The notes under the pieces are model-generated. The model was not told the origin of the DNA, ran no database searches, and saw nothing but the letters and a program-made list of their open reading frames with translations. The translations under genes and the position numbers were made by a program. Positions 50,986 through 61,290 of a stretch of DNA of 64,000 nt are shown here, piece by piece (the stretch's first letter is position 1; the number at the start of each line of letters is the position of its first letter). The stretch is from Trichomonas vaginalis G3. Lineage: Eukaryota; Parabasalia; Trichomonadida; Trichomonadidae. The stretch covers positions 10,602,001-10,666,000 of the forward strand of contig NC_067205.1 of the NCBI RefSeq assembly GCF_026262505.1, in the 5' to 3' direction.

Positions 50986-51352
50986 ATCTAGCTTCCCACC
51001 GCATAAGATATTCATACGTGTTTGTAAGACATTCATTAAACTTCTTTTCTATTGCATCTAATCTTGCGTTATTTTTTTCAATAACTTGTCTGTATTCTTC
51101 ATCATCTCCAGCAGTGTTTGGGTCTTCACGTTTAAAATATTCATTGTTAACCAATTTTTTATCTACAAATTTTATTAGTGTTTGATTCACTTCGTTATGA
51201 TAACGGTCATATTCTTTCAATACGTAAGTGAAGACAAAATGCGTCGTACCTTCAATCTTAAAGCTTAAAGAACTTTCAACACAGTTTTGAGGGTCTGTCA
51301 GTGCGTCAATGAGATAGTATTCGAAGTCAGTCAATAATCTTTTTAAAGTCAT
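50978..51352 (-). CDS. Unknown Polinton 2 protein
   Basis: 124 residues, helical (MTLKRLLTDFEYYLIDAL, then LKEYDRYHNEVNQTLIKFV and a C-terminal coiled coil). Divergent from the 51460 gene. Function unknown. Confidence 0.5.
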   Translation of the reverse strand: MTLKRLLTDFEYYLIDALTDPQNCVESSLSFKIEGTTHFVFTYVLKEYDRYHNEVNQTLIKFVDKKLVNNEYFKREDPNTAGDDEEYRQVIEKNNARLDAIEKKFNECLTNTYEYLMRWEARWK

Positions 51353-51459
51353 TTCATACAGGATAAAATTTAATGTTGTGAAGAAATAGTGTTTATCTCA
51401 GAAAAAATAAAGTTAGTTTTTATTTTATTTATTTTTTTATCCTGTATGTAAGAACAGTA

Positions 51460-52287
51460 ATGTCAACATCAGAGAACACAACAACTGCTATCGTTCATGA
51501 AGCCATAAATGAAGAATACGAATACATACAGTATAACAAACAATTGAGACTCATTCGTTCTGTCAAAGATGATATGTATCAAATGCAAAGTATAATGAAC
51601 GCTCTTCGTTCTACAAAGCAAGCATATCATTGGTTTGAAAACCAACAGGCAAAAGAACTTTTAGAAGAATTTCCTCATATGATTGCTTCCCTCGGAAAAC
51701 CGAGGGAAGAGATTCCGTACGAAAATCGCAAGAATTTGGCTCCTGGTTTGAAAGGTTATTATGTTCATAGACTTTTAGTAAATGCTGTAGCAATGTGGGC
51801 TTCACCTCGTTATGCTTGTTATATTTTCATGATGTTAGATGAACTATATAAAGCAGAACGTGGAGAGATGGAAAAGAAACTTCAAGCAAAAGATGAAGTC
51901 ATTGAATCCAAAGACAAAAGCATACAGAAAAGAATACCACGTTCAGTACCAAAAGGAAAGGAAAAGAGTTATAAGTATATGATATATACTGAAGAGATGG
52001 AGAAAGAAGAAGATAAAGATATGGTTATGTTGCATTTAGTCAGAAGAAACAACAAGAGCTTTTATGACCTTGCTAAGATTTACAAATCTGACAGAAACTG
52101 GTTCTATCGTGAAAACTTACCGATTTCAATGACACCGAATGAGCAAATAAAAGAAATTGTCAAAAATACTCTTCCTCAAACACACTATGACATCAAAGGT
52201 TGCACAATACTTACATTCAAAGAAGACTTACCATTACTGAATGAAAAAATAACAGAATATTTCGATAACTTCAAAGAGGAAGAATGA
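51460..52287 (+). CDS. KilA-N protein 2 with DUF3627-like C-terminus
   Basis: 275 residues. N-terminal KilA-N-like domain (about 20-130: YIQYNKQLRLIRSVKDD, AYHWFENQQAKELL, LKGYYVHRLLVNAVAMWAS, YIFMMLDELYK), a coiled-coil linker, then a domain like the C-terminal DUF3627 of NCLDV KilA-N/Bro proteins (YKYMIYTEEM, MLHLVRRNNKSF, NWFYRENLP). Likely a transcription or replication regulator. The leader TTAGTTTTTATTTT...AGAACAGTA matches that of KilA-N protein 1. A 9-bp hairpin (51687-51708) lies in frame. Confidence 0.8.
   Translation: MSTSENTTTAIVHEAINEEYEYIQYNKQLRLIRSVKDDMYQMQSIMNALRSTKQAYHWFENQQAKELLEEFPHMIASLGKPREEIPYENRKNLAPGLKGYYVHRLLVNAVAMWASPRYACYIFMMLDELYKAERGEMEKKLQAKDEVIESKDKSIQKRIPRSVPKGKEKSYKYMIYTEEMEKEEDKDMVMLHLVRRNNKSFYDLAKIYKSDRNWFYRENLPISMTPNEQIKEIVKNTLPQTHYDIKGCTILTFKEDLPLLNEKITEYFDNFKEEE
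51687..51708. repeat. Hairpin inside KilA-N protein 2
   Basis: TTCCCTCGG-AAAA-CCGAGGGAA, 9-bp stem, encoding LGKPREE in frame. Confidence 0.75.
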
Positions 52288-52391
52288 AGTCACGACAACA
52301 TTAACGAAGAAGTCACGACAACATTAACGAAGAGAGAATGAGGTGAGAAAACAGGTGAAATCTCACCTCTTCACCAAAAATATATTTTTGC

Positions 52392-52865
52392 TTAAATAGC
52401 TTCAGGGTCAATTTCTTCAACCATTTCACTTCCTTCGTCAATGTCAATTGAAGCTTCTTCAACCTTTGGTAAGAATTTCTGTATAACATCTTTGTTCGTT
52501 ATTGTCTTCAGAGATGAAGGATAATATTTCACATTTGTTTCACCCTTCTTATATTCTTTCTGTTCGGAAAGATTCATAGCAATACTGAAGAAGTCAATGT
52601 TAGAGTTCTTTATGACAGTATAATGAGTATCTTTGACATTCACGAAGAAACCCTTTTGTTTCAAAACTACTGCTAACTCTTGTGAAGTATAACGTTTGCG
52701 GTCAATGACGATAGCTAATGGTCTGACATACTGACCAAACTTAGATTCTTTCACAAACTTCTTGTTAAAGATAACATTAACATTTGAAGCATTATTGAAC
52801 TCATTCTTGATGGCAGTAGCGAGAGCATTGTATGAAAAGAACTTGCAATCTTGCATGTGTTTCAT
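52392..52865 (-). CDS. Polinton 2 protein with acidic C-terminus
   Basis: 157 residues, starting MKHMQDCKFFSYNALATAIK, ending in a Glu/Asp-rich tail (DIDEGSEMVEEIDPEAI). Possible distant counterpart of 1226-1702. A GGTGA palindrome block (52341-52390) lies just 3' of it. Function unknown; SSB-like role only a guess. Confidence 0.55.
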   Translation of the reverse strand: MKHMQDCKFFSYNALATAIKNEFNNASNVNVIFNKKFVKESKFGQYVRPLAIVIDRKRYTSQELAVVLKQKGFFVNVKDTHYTVIKNSNIDFFSIAMNLSEQKEYKKGETNVKYYPSSLKTITNKDVIQKFLPKVEEASIDIDEGSEMVEEIDPEAI

Positions 52866-52955
52866 TAAAATAAAAATATTAAATTATTTTGAAAAATAAC
52901 TTAAAAAAAATCTAATCTAATTTTTTCAAAAATATTTTTTTATTTCCTACTAAAG

Positions 52956-55900
52956 ATGTATCGGAAGTTGTCTAAGTTAGAACACTCGGAAATAAAACAA
53001 CTTCTTACAGAAGCTAATATAGATGTTGCAAAGCATTACGCAACAAACAAAAAAGCACTCGCTGACATTCAAAGACTATAATGGTGCAATAAGTTATGAT
53101 AGAATTCATGAGTTCATAAAGCCGCAACGCGGCGAGGACGAAGTCCATGCAAGAGCATTTCCTTTAAATGACATTGCTATTGACTTATATCATAGACGTT
53201 CAGTACCTCATGAAGTAAGAAGAGAAATGTTTGACATAACAAATGCAAACGTTGGTGAAACAAGAAGAGAGACGACACACTGAAACAACAGAGAAGAGAG
53301 ATGTTTAAAAGTGCTATAGAACAAGTTCGCAAAGCTAACGATGTCATTCGTTCCATTGACGACAAACCAAAAGAAGGTGAGAGATGGTTAAAGAAAGATG
53401 AAGAGAATAGGAAGAGAAATGTGAAGTCAGGCAATAGACTCATTGACTTTAACATCGAAGCTTTAGATGAACCAAACAGAGACTACTTACACAAACATTT
53501 CGGTAAGGTTTTCATGAGACTCTTAGAGAAAATTAAAATAAACTCACAACAGAGATGGATGGTATGTTATAAACTTGGTGGAAAGTATGAATGTTCTACG
53601 TTAAACCTCAATAATATTGGAACATTACTACATCAGCTCTTGAAGGAGAACTTTATATCAGAGATAGAAGCAAATGCTGCAGGTATTGTTGAAATGCACT
53701 ATGACTTCTTCTTGACAAACATAAAGAATCTTACCGAAAAAATAATGTATTTAACAGAATATGAAGGCTTAACGATGTCAGATGTAAAGAAAGGCAAACC
53801 AAAAAAGAGACCATATAGAGATGAAAGCACACTGACAGAAAGACAGAAAAGATTATTGAACAAACTTAAACAAACAGGAGATAAACAAGATATAGATGAC
53901 TTCTGGAATGAAATCCTTGGTGAAAAGAAGTTTTATAAGAAGAGAAGCGGTCAGTTCTGGAAGTATCTTTGCACATTACCTATAAATCTTGAACGCTACC
54001 AAATCTTCAATGAACTGAACAAAAGAACTGCAGCACTTATGACAGAAGATAACTGCTTCGTTTATGCTTGCATTCAGGCTGGAGTAAATGAAGAAACTAT
54101 TGACCACATGAGAGAAGTCATTCGTGTTAGAGACTTTCCTCAAAGTAAAGTACAAGAAATTTCTGACGCAACAGGTATATCATTTAATGTTGTCATTGGT
54201 TATTTCAATGACTCAAGACATAATGAAATAAAGAGATATATACCAAAAGAATGTGAAACTGTTCGAACTATTGACTTACTTCTTGTTGAAGACCACTACA
54301 TGCTAAATGAAAGACTTCCAATGACAACATACTTCATTCGAAACTATAAAGAAATTCTCAAAGCTTGTGGTGGAATGAACATTGAGAAACAGATGAAGAT
54401 TATACAAAGAGAGAAGATAAATATGTAGTTCGTTATGATAGAACAACACCGTTATGGGATGTTATGAAAACATTGTGGGAGTGCAAATATTTCGAACCTA
54501 TTTCTTATGGAGAACTTTTCACATATACTACTGACTTATATAAACAGAACCTTGCACCATTTAAAGATTTGACATATGCTCCAAAGTATTGTGTACAACT
54601 GAAGAAGAAAGCAGAGTCAAAAGAAGTAAATAAAGCTAAATGTAAATTCATACCTGAGCACGTTTTCTTTGCTGACTTTGAGTGTAGTACGGATGGCTTT
54701 CATAAAGCTTTTAACATCTGTTATGACAGTGAAGATGGTTCAGTTAGTGAAAGCATTTGGGGTCAAAACTGTGCAAAGAATTTTTGGAAAACTTCCTGAC
54801 AAGAGTTTAATATATTTTCACAACCTCAGTTATGACATAAACTTCATCTTAAGACACATGACAGAAGTGAAAGGAACTCCCATCATTAAAGGTTCACGAA
54901 CAATGCAAATAACTGGCTTATATAAAGGACGGGCAATTATTATAAAAGACTCTTACAGTGTTATAAATAAGAAGCTTAAAACTATTTCCTGCTATGTTTA
55001 ACTTACAAACAGGACCGAAAGAAGTATTTCCATATAACTACTACAGCAGTGTTTTGTTAGCAAATGACAACAGAACTGGTGTCATTTCTGAAGCATGTAA
55101 GTTTATCCATGATGCAGATACATTTATGAAGAACATAGATTCCATCAAAGGTTGCAGAAATAGATGAGAACCACTTCGACTTAGAAAAATATAGCACGTT
55201 TTACTGCAAACAAGATGTAAGAATTTTAAGAGAAGGTTTTGTAAAGTTCCGCAATGACTTATTGAAAGAAGTTTGATTTAAACGTTTATGACTACGTTAG
55301 TATTTGTTCTATTGCTAACAAATTGTTTGAGAACAGAGTATACTTCCCGAATGGAAATCTTTATGACCTCTCAAATAAACCAAGAGAATTTATTTCGAGA
55401 TGCATTCAAGGTGGAAGATGTATGTTGTCAGATAACATGAAACAAAAGAGCAAAAAGAAACTCATTGCTGACTTCGACACTGTTTCATTATATCCTTCAG
55501 CTATAGCAAGACTTTATACTTTAGAAGGTATTCCAAAAGTATTGAAGGATGAGATGCTAAGCACAGAGTATCTCATGAGACATTTATTCGATGATGACCA
55601 AAAGGAACCCATTGGTGAAAAGTTTATGTCTGGCTTCTTTGTTCTCATTAAGATAACAGAGATTGGTATACCCAGACACTTTCATTTAATAGTTTGCGAC
55701 CCTGAACTAAATCCAGAACTTAACGTTCCAAGAAGTTCAAACACTTGCTGTCTCATGTATGTTGACCATATAACATTACAAGACCTCATAAAATATCAAG
55801 GTGTCAAATGTGAAGTGTTGCAAGGATACTATTACGATGGAAACAGAGATATGAGAATAAGAGATGAAGTAAAGAAGTTGTTTGAGTTAAGGTTAAAGTA

Positions 55901-56732
55901 TAAGAAAGAAGGAAACCCCTTACAAGAAATTATAAAACTCATTCTGAACAGCATTTATGGCAAAACTATTCTATCTCCTATTGAGTCAAAAATAACCATA
56001 GTAAATGACAAAGATGCTATAAGATATGCTATAAGAAATTACAACCATATAGTGAAGTTCGAAGGTTTGGATGGTTCAGATAAAACTATTTTCAAGCTAA
56101 CGAAAAGCATTTGCAGACACTTTAACTTCTGTCCACTTGGTGTTAATATTCTGTCTATGTCAAAACGTATTATGAATGAAGTATTCTGTACTGCAGAGGA
56201 CATGGGACTTCAAATATTTTACCAGGATACCGACAGTATGCACTTATATAATGAAGACATCCCAAAGCTTGCAGCAGAGTTTAAGAAGAGATATGGTCGC
56301 GAACTTATAGGAAAGAACCTTGGTCAATTTCATAGCGACTTTGCAGAAATAACACCTGGAAAACAAAGTTTAGCTTATAAAAGTATTTTCTGTGGAAAGA
56401 AGACCTACATAGACTTACTCACTAACGATTTAAATGAAGTTGCATTTCACTGCAGAATGAAAGGCGTGAAGCAAGATGTTATTGCTTTAACCGCTAATGA
56501 AATGTTTCCTGAAGCTATACAATGCTATTACAATGAAGATAAGAACATTCACATACCTGTTGGAACATATGACAAAGACTCTGAGTTCAGTTTAATGAAA
56601 CTTTACAAAGCACTTTATGATGGTCAAGAGATTGCATTCGACTTATGTAAGTCATGTCAACCTTGCTTTGCTGAAAAGTTCAACTTTTCAATAACGACTA
56701 AAACAAGCTTTATTCGTAAGTTGAAGTTCTGA
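52956..56732 (+). pseudogene. Protein-primed DNA polymerase B region (broken)
   Basis: The N-terminal region has an OTU-like DNCFVYACIQAGV segment and a helical part. Exonuclease motif I FADFECSTDGF, motif II FHNLSYDINFI, polymerase motif A DFDTVSLYPSAIAR, motif B LILNSIYGKT, motif C YQDTDSMHLY, then MKGVKQD. It has no HNH module like that in Polinton 1. Several breaks. A double hairpin (53121-53146) is near the N-terminal end, another (56739-56763) just after the stop. Confidence 0.88.
53121..53146. repeat. Double-hairpin module in the polymerase region, in frame
   Basis: GCCGCAACGCGGC (53121-53133) and GGACGAAGTCC (53136-53146), encoding KPQRGEDEVHA. Confidence 0.85.
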
Positions 56733-56738
56733 GGTCAT

Positions 56739-56763
56739 GGGCTTCGCCCTTGCCGCTAGCGGC
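56739..56763. repeat. Double-hairpin module after polymerase, terminator-like
   Basis: GGGCTTCGCCC and GCCGCTAGCGGC followed by TTATTTTTG. Same sequence as at 48971-48995. Confidence 0.85.
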
Positions 56764-56841
56764 TTATTTTTGTCAGCAATGAGGTCATGAATGAGGTCAT
56801 GAATGAGGTCATTCGTGATAAAAATAAAGCTAGCGTAGATT

Positions 56842-57699
56842 TTACAATACTGCGATGGTAGAGTTTAAGAGTTGTGCTTCAATGTAGAGACAGTCCTTCC
56901 CATCTGGAGGCAAGAACACTGGACATTTATGGTCATGAGTGGAGAACATGTCTATCCAAAACTCACAATTGAAGCCAGTTAATTTATAGTATTTAGGGTT
57001 AGGAAGTGGTGAAGTTCTTGTATGACCAATGAACTCATTTTCAACGCCTTTGGCTATATTAGAGTAAAGTATTGCTTGCTTTCTATCCCAAATGCCAGGT
57101 GTTACAATCTTTGAAAATTCATTTTTCCTCGGAAGCATTGCATCATAATTGAAAACATTCTTAAAATCATCACTTGGTTCGGAGATTTGAAATCTTATAC
57201 GTAATGGATTTTTTTTCTCTTTAGCGACTTCATTGAATGGTGAGAATACAATGAATTGACAGTCATGAGTTCCATCTTCATTTTCATTAAATTCATAATG
57301 AAAGTCTATAAGTTGTGGCTGACTACCTTCTTCTTTCAGTTGTGCAAGAAACTCACGTAAAGGCTGTAAAGTTTGTACTTCAATGTTGAACTTTTTCTCG
57401 AACATCTCATTAAATGAAATCATACATTGCAACAATGTTGTATCGTCTTTAAAGTATTTGTATATGTGAATGTTTTGGGCGCTTAAAGACTGTTCGTCAT
57501 TTTCTATCTCGACTTGAAGTATAAAGTCAACCTTTCTGAAAGCACGTGTTATATACATAGATGTTATGCCAATGTACTTCTCTTCATTTATGTTCACAAT
57601 CCAGTCTGTTGGAAACTTAAACGTTACTCTGTTCCCCTTTATTTTGACGTCAGGGTTTTCACTACTGAACGCAACAGATAAAGGTATTTGTCTATACAT
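56842..57699 (-). CDS. Probable penton/minor capsid protein
   Basis: 285 residues, open, beta-rich throughout. It starts MYRQIPLSVAFSSENPDVKI, has FPTDWIVNINEEKYIGITSM, and ends with a C-terminal segment PDGKDCLYIEAQLLNSTIAVL. The leader is GATAAAAATA before the ATG. Size and fold style fit a jelly-roll penton or minor capsid protein; no diagnostic motif, so this is inferred. Confidence 0.5.
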   Translation of the reverse strand: MYRQIPLSVAFSSENPDVKIKGNRVTFKFPTDWIVNINEEKYIGITSMYITRAFRKVDFILQVEIENDEQSLSAQNIHIYKYFKDDTTLLQCMISFNEMFEKKFNIEVQTLQPLREFLAQLKEEGSQPQLIDFHYEFNENEDGTHDCQFIVFSPFNEVAKEKKNPLRIRFQISEPSDDFKNVFNYDAMLPRKNEFSKIVTPGIWDRKQAILYSNIAKGVENEFIGHTRTSPLPNPKYYKLTGFNCEFWIDMFSTHDHKCPVFLPPDGKDCLYIEAQLLNSTIAVL

Positions 57700-57723
57700 T
57701 TAGTTCGGATAAAAATAAACCAT

Positions 57724-57996
57724 TTACTCTTTCTTTGCTTCAGCTTCTTTAGCTTTTTGTTCTTTCTTTGCTTCAGCTTCTTCTCTAGCTTTCTTTGCCA
57801 GCAAACGTGGGTTCTTTTGTCTTCCAGCAGCTAATGCAGCAAGTTGTTTTTCACTAAGTTTTCTCTTTGGTCTCTCTGGCTTTTGTTCTTGTTTTTGTTC
57901 CTTCAGTTCGGATAAAATTTGCTCACGAATTTCTTTCTTCAATGCTTCAACATCTATGACACCTTGGGTCTTGTCCGTAGGGCTTGTCTGAGTCAT
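57724..57996 (-). CDS. Small Lys-rich coiled-coil protein
   Basis: 90 residues. Heptad-like N-terminal part (VEALKKEIREQILSELKEQ), the basic motif RPKRKLSEKQLAALAAGRQK, and a Lys/Glu/Ala repeat tail. The L-S-x-x-Q-x-A-A-L-A-x-G-R motif recurs in viral and Polinton basic proteins. Possibly DNA-binding. It lies in the same direction as the 56842 gene. Confidence 0.55.
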   Translation of the reverse strand: MTQTSPTDKTQGVIDVEALKKEIREQILSELKEQKQEQKPERPKRKLSEKQLAALAAGRQKNPRLLAKKAREEAEAKKEQKAKEAEAKKE

Positions 57997-58041
57997 TTGA
58001 CTGTAGATAAAAAACTAAATTAAAACTTTAACCGATGTAAA

Positions 58042-58476
58042 ATGAGCTTGTCAAAATCAGAGCGAGAGTCTATTATATTAAATGACGCAAGAGGAATACA
58101 ACATCCTTTCTATTACGTAAGTCAGAGTAAAGATGGTAAAATATACGTAAGAAAAAGAAAGGTTCCATTAGCGAATACAGAGAGCGACAACATTAAGGTG
58201 TATGGCAAGGGTGAAGTCCACGAAGTCCATATAAAACCTTCTGTTCAAACTGAAAAGTCAATAGAACAAGAAGAAAAGAAGCCAGATGTTCTTTCAATAA
58301 CGAACCAAGAGCTTATTGCAAAGTTCGTGAATTTCATTGAAAAGCAAACCGAGTCAAAGAACCCTGACCCGCCAGTGAAAGAAGTTGAGACAAAAGAGAA
58401 TGTACAGTTCATTGAAAATGTCAAGAAACAACTTCCACCACGAATGCCAAGAAGAAGAGTGAGAATAATGAAGTAA
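58042..58476 (+). CDS. Small Polinton 2 protein with basic C-terminus
   Basis: 144 residues. FYYVSQSKDGKIYVRKRKVPL near the N-terminus, acidic middle, basic C-terminus (RMPRRRVRIMK). The FYV..KDG+..+K motif recurs in 60617-60853. Possibly a core protein. Function unknown. Confidence 0.5.
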   Translation: MSLSKSERESIILNDARGIQHPFYYVSQSKDGKIYVRKRKVPLANTESDNIKVYGKGEVHEVHIKPSVQTEKSIEQEEKKPDVLSITNQELIAKFVNFIEKQTESKNPDPPVKEVETKENVQFIENVKKQLPPRMPRRRVRIMK

Positions 58477-58503
58477 ATAGATATTTTTATCTGAAGTAAA
58501 TAC

Positions 58504-60079
58504 ATGCAGAACGAACAGCTAAACGAATTTACTCCAGCAGAGCATATTCATCAGATTCGCTCATATTTCGATATCATAGACAATGCAGTTCAAATTGGTG
58601 ACACTAATAGAAAATATTCTGACGCAAAGATTCCATCACAACCTGGAACTGCTAAAGATAACACATGGGTAACATTCAATCTCTCACCTCCTGGTGAAAA
58701 TATGTTGGACCTTTACAATACATTCATTACGTATAAAATGGAAGGTCAATTTATTGCAGATAAAGAAATTGGTTCAGGTTCCAATAAAACAAAACCCACC
58801 AGGATTTTGGATTGGTTTCGATGACGCTTTCTATGCAGTTGCTGGATATCAAAATCCTTGCAAATGGTCGTATCGTATATTCTCAAGACAACGCAAGAGA
58901 AGAAGCATATATAACTTCAAACTCACAAACTACCGAACAAATAAAGAAAGTAGATGTTTTCTCAAAGACTCGACATGAAGATGTATGGAGTCATTCGGGA
59001 ACATGCAGAACAGGACAAATTGTTAGTGGTCCAATTACAGCAGGAAAATCATTTGATTTTAAACTTCGTTAGAATTCCTGTTAGAAAGATTCCTTCCATT
59101 AGAAGCTATTCGATTTATTCCTGCATTTGCTGGTAACATTCAGCTTAAAGTAAAGTTCAGTAGCGACGCCTTACAATGCACATCTATATCTGTAAATGAT
59201 ATCATTGCTTTCAATCCAACTCTTAAAGTTGCATTTGCTTCAGATTCAAATCCACCGACAAATAAATTTGTTCCATGGAATGAACCATTCACTATGATAA
59301 CGAAGGCAGTAGAAGCTAGTGGAACAGTTACTATTACAACTGTAACACAGCAACTATTTCGAACAAAGATGGATTTTAATGAATGTTTCATTCATCCAAA
59401 GTCATTCTCTTTAGACCCTAACATTTATACAGAACTTGTAGAACATTATACAAACGAGGCTTTATGTTTTCCTGTTAAAGTTATGGATTGGATTCCTATG
59501 GACGGTTCATTCTCAAAGAATACAGATAGTTCAAGTGCAACATTTACAGCAGCTTATACGCCTATTAATGTTAAAAGTATTTGGGCACTATTTAGAAAGA
59601 AAGACAACTATTATGTTAATTTTGAGAACCCTAAGTTTAAATATCTTCAGCTTTCCATGGGAGCTTATGGAAATATGCCTGCAGAACCTGAAAAATCATA
59701 TGGACCTGTATTTTATGAAATGGTTGCGAACGCTTGCAATACAAACAATGATATGATAGGATTTAATGAAGATGTTATGAGGTCATTGGTGGATGATGGT
59801 AGTGTGGAACATAAATGGGATAGCTATGACAACACACATTTCTTATGTGGTTTTCCAACAGAAGTGGACTTTTGCTTCCAACAAGGTCAAACATCTACTG
59901 CTCCAATAACATACAAATTGTCTGTTAAAGGACCTATTGAACTAGCAACTGAAAACGTACCAAAGCCACTTATTGGATTTATGAGGGATTGTTGCTTTGC
60001 CATTCAGGTGCGTGCTAATGGCATCCCCATAATAAGATTAGATGACTATAACTTAGCAACTGACGACAGTGAGGAATAA
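58504..60079 (+). pseudogene. Probable major capsid protein region (broken)
   Basis: About 525 codons of coding-like sequence, beta-rich. The early part has a NLSPPGENMLDLYNTFITYK segment. The second, long open part includes TVTQQLFRTKMDFNECFIHP and ends with PLIGFMRDCCFAIQVRANG. Length and position before a membrane protein fit a double jelly-roll capsid protein. A few breaks. Confidence 0.6.
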
Positions 60080-60109
60080 AGGATGAACATTTATTTTTAA
60101 AGCTTATAA

Positions 60110-60568
60110 ATGAGTTCTTCATCAAGCTCTCGCGAACCTTCACCATCTATGAAACAAACTTTACCAAACGATTATGGAGCACCTATTGAATATTTCTTAC
60201 GAGCTGCACAATGGCAAAGAGCAGTCTCACCAAGGTTAGGTGTTCCACCAGCTCCTGTCAAAAATAGCATTTGGTCAAGTCCTTATATAAGATATGGTCT
60301 CCCACTAGGTTTGCTAGCTACAGCAGGAGCAGTTATGATGTTGAAAAGAAATAAAGCAAATGTTGTAAATAATACTGAAGTAGCTGAAGTTAAACAAACT
60401 CCAACACCTTCGCCAAAACCAACGCCTTCACAAGCAAAACCTTCAATGACTCCTGAACCTATGAAAGTACAAACTCCTGTTCAAAAGTCAACTCCAAAAC
60501 CGACTCCAACATTTAAACCAGAACCTACTCCTCAAATAAATCGTAAAACTCCTGCGTTTCCTTACTGA
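60110..60568 (+). CDS. Single-pass membrane protein with Pro/Thr tail
   Basis: 152 residues. Ser-rich N-terminus, one hydrophobic helix at about 65-82 (YGLPLGLLATAGAVMML), then a long Pro/Thr/Lys tail (PTPSPKPTPSQAKPS). Directly after the capsid region with an AAGCTTATAAATG leader. Perhaps a virion membrane or internal protein. Unknown family. Confidence 0.55.
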   Translation: MSSSSSSREPSPSMKQTLPNDYGAPIEYFLRAAQWQRAVSPRLGVPPAPVKNSIWSSPYIRYGLPLGLLATAGAVMMLKRNKANVVNNTEVAEVKQTPTPSPKPTPSQAKPSMTPEPMKVQTPVQKSTPKPTPTFKPEPTPQINRKTPAFPY

Positions 60569-60616
60569 AAAAATAACGTTATTTTTATTTAATATTAAAA
60601 TTTTTATTTGATTGAA

Positions 60617-60853
60617 ATGACGACTAAAGTCACTGAAGCAATGAAACAAAAGTTTTTGGTAGAATACATTAAATCAGGAGCGGTTCCAGAAGGTTTTTAC
60701 GTTCATACTATGAAGGATGGTAGAGTTCAGTTTAGAAAGATAAAGCAACCATTAGATAGAGAAGGTATATTAAGGAAGATTAAACTTCATGAGGACAACA
60801 TTGCTGAACTTAAGAAGAAGTTAGAAGAGTTGGAGAAAGGAAGAGAGTTATAA
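60617..60853 (+). CDS. Small coiled-coil protein ending in the inverted repeat
   Basis: 78 residues, with the motif FYVHTMKDGRVQFRKIKQPL similar to the 58042 gene, then a C-terminal coiled coil (ELKKKLEELEKGREL). The last codons and stop are inside the right inverted repeat. Function unknown. Confidence 0.5.
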   Translation: MTTKVTEAMKQKFLVEYIKSGAVPEGFYVHTMKDGRVQFRKIKQPLDREGILRKIKLHEDNIAELKKKLEELEKGREL

Positions 60854-60930
60854 AGTAATGAGAACGTTTATGTTATGAGAAATTTTTAACGTTAGTTTTA
60901 TTTTTACTGAAAATTTTTATTTGGATGTAA

Positions 60931-61215
60931 ATGACAGAACAAAAGCAACTCATTCGAATTCCACAGTATAACAAACATACATTTAAACATTTATTCTTCC
61001 TTCCTGAGCATAACATGTTCTTTCAAATACATCCGAGACCAGTTGACTTTTCATTGACTGTGTATAAAGATAGAAATAGTTATATCATTAAACCATACGA
61101 TGACGAAGGTAAGTTATGTAAATTGTACGTTAAGAAGTTAGAGAAAGTTTATGGCTTCAAGTATGACTACAATAGGGTTAACACTGATGATGAAGATATT
61201 GAGGAAAATTTATGA
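60931..61215 (+). CDS. Polinton 2 terminal-repeat gene, right copy
   Basis: Second copy of the 94-residue gene at 38692-38976, reading outward toward the right end. The intact frame is kept in both repeats. Confidence 0.65.
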   Translation: MTEQKQLIRIPQYNKHTFKHLFFLPEHNMFFQIHPRPVDFSLTVYKDRNSYIIKPYDDEGKLCKLYVKKLEKVYGFKYDYNRVNTDDEDIEENL

Positions 61216-61216
61216 G

Positions 61217-61290
61217 AACATTAGTGAAGTCGTTAGTGAGAACGATAGTGAGAACGTTTATTTTTACATTAGTGAGTTCGTTAGTGAAGT
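61217..61290 (+). repeat. Iteron patch in the Polinton 2 repeat
   Basis: Five or six copies of a roughly 12-bp unit around (G/A)TTAGTGA(G/A), for example CGTTAGTGAGAA and CGATAGTGAGAA. The mirror lies at about 38618-38691. It could be a binding array for replication or regulation. Confidence 0.65.
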
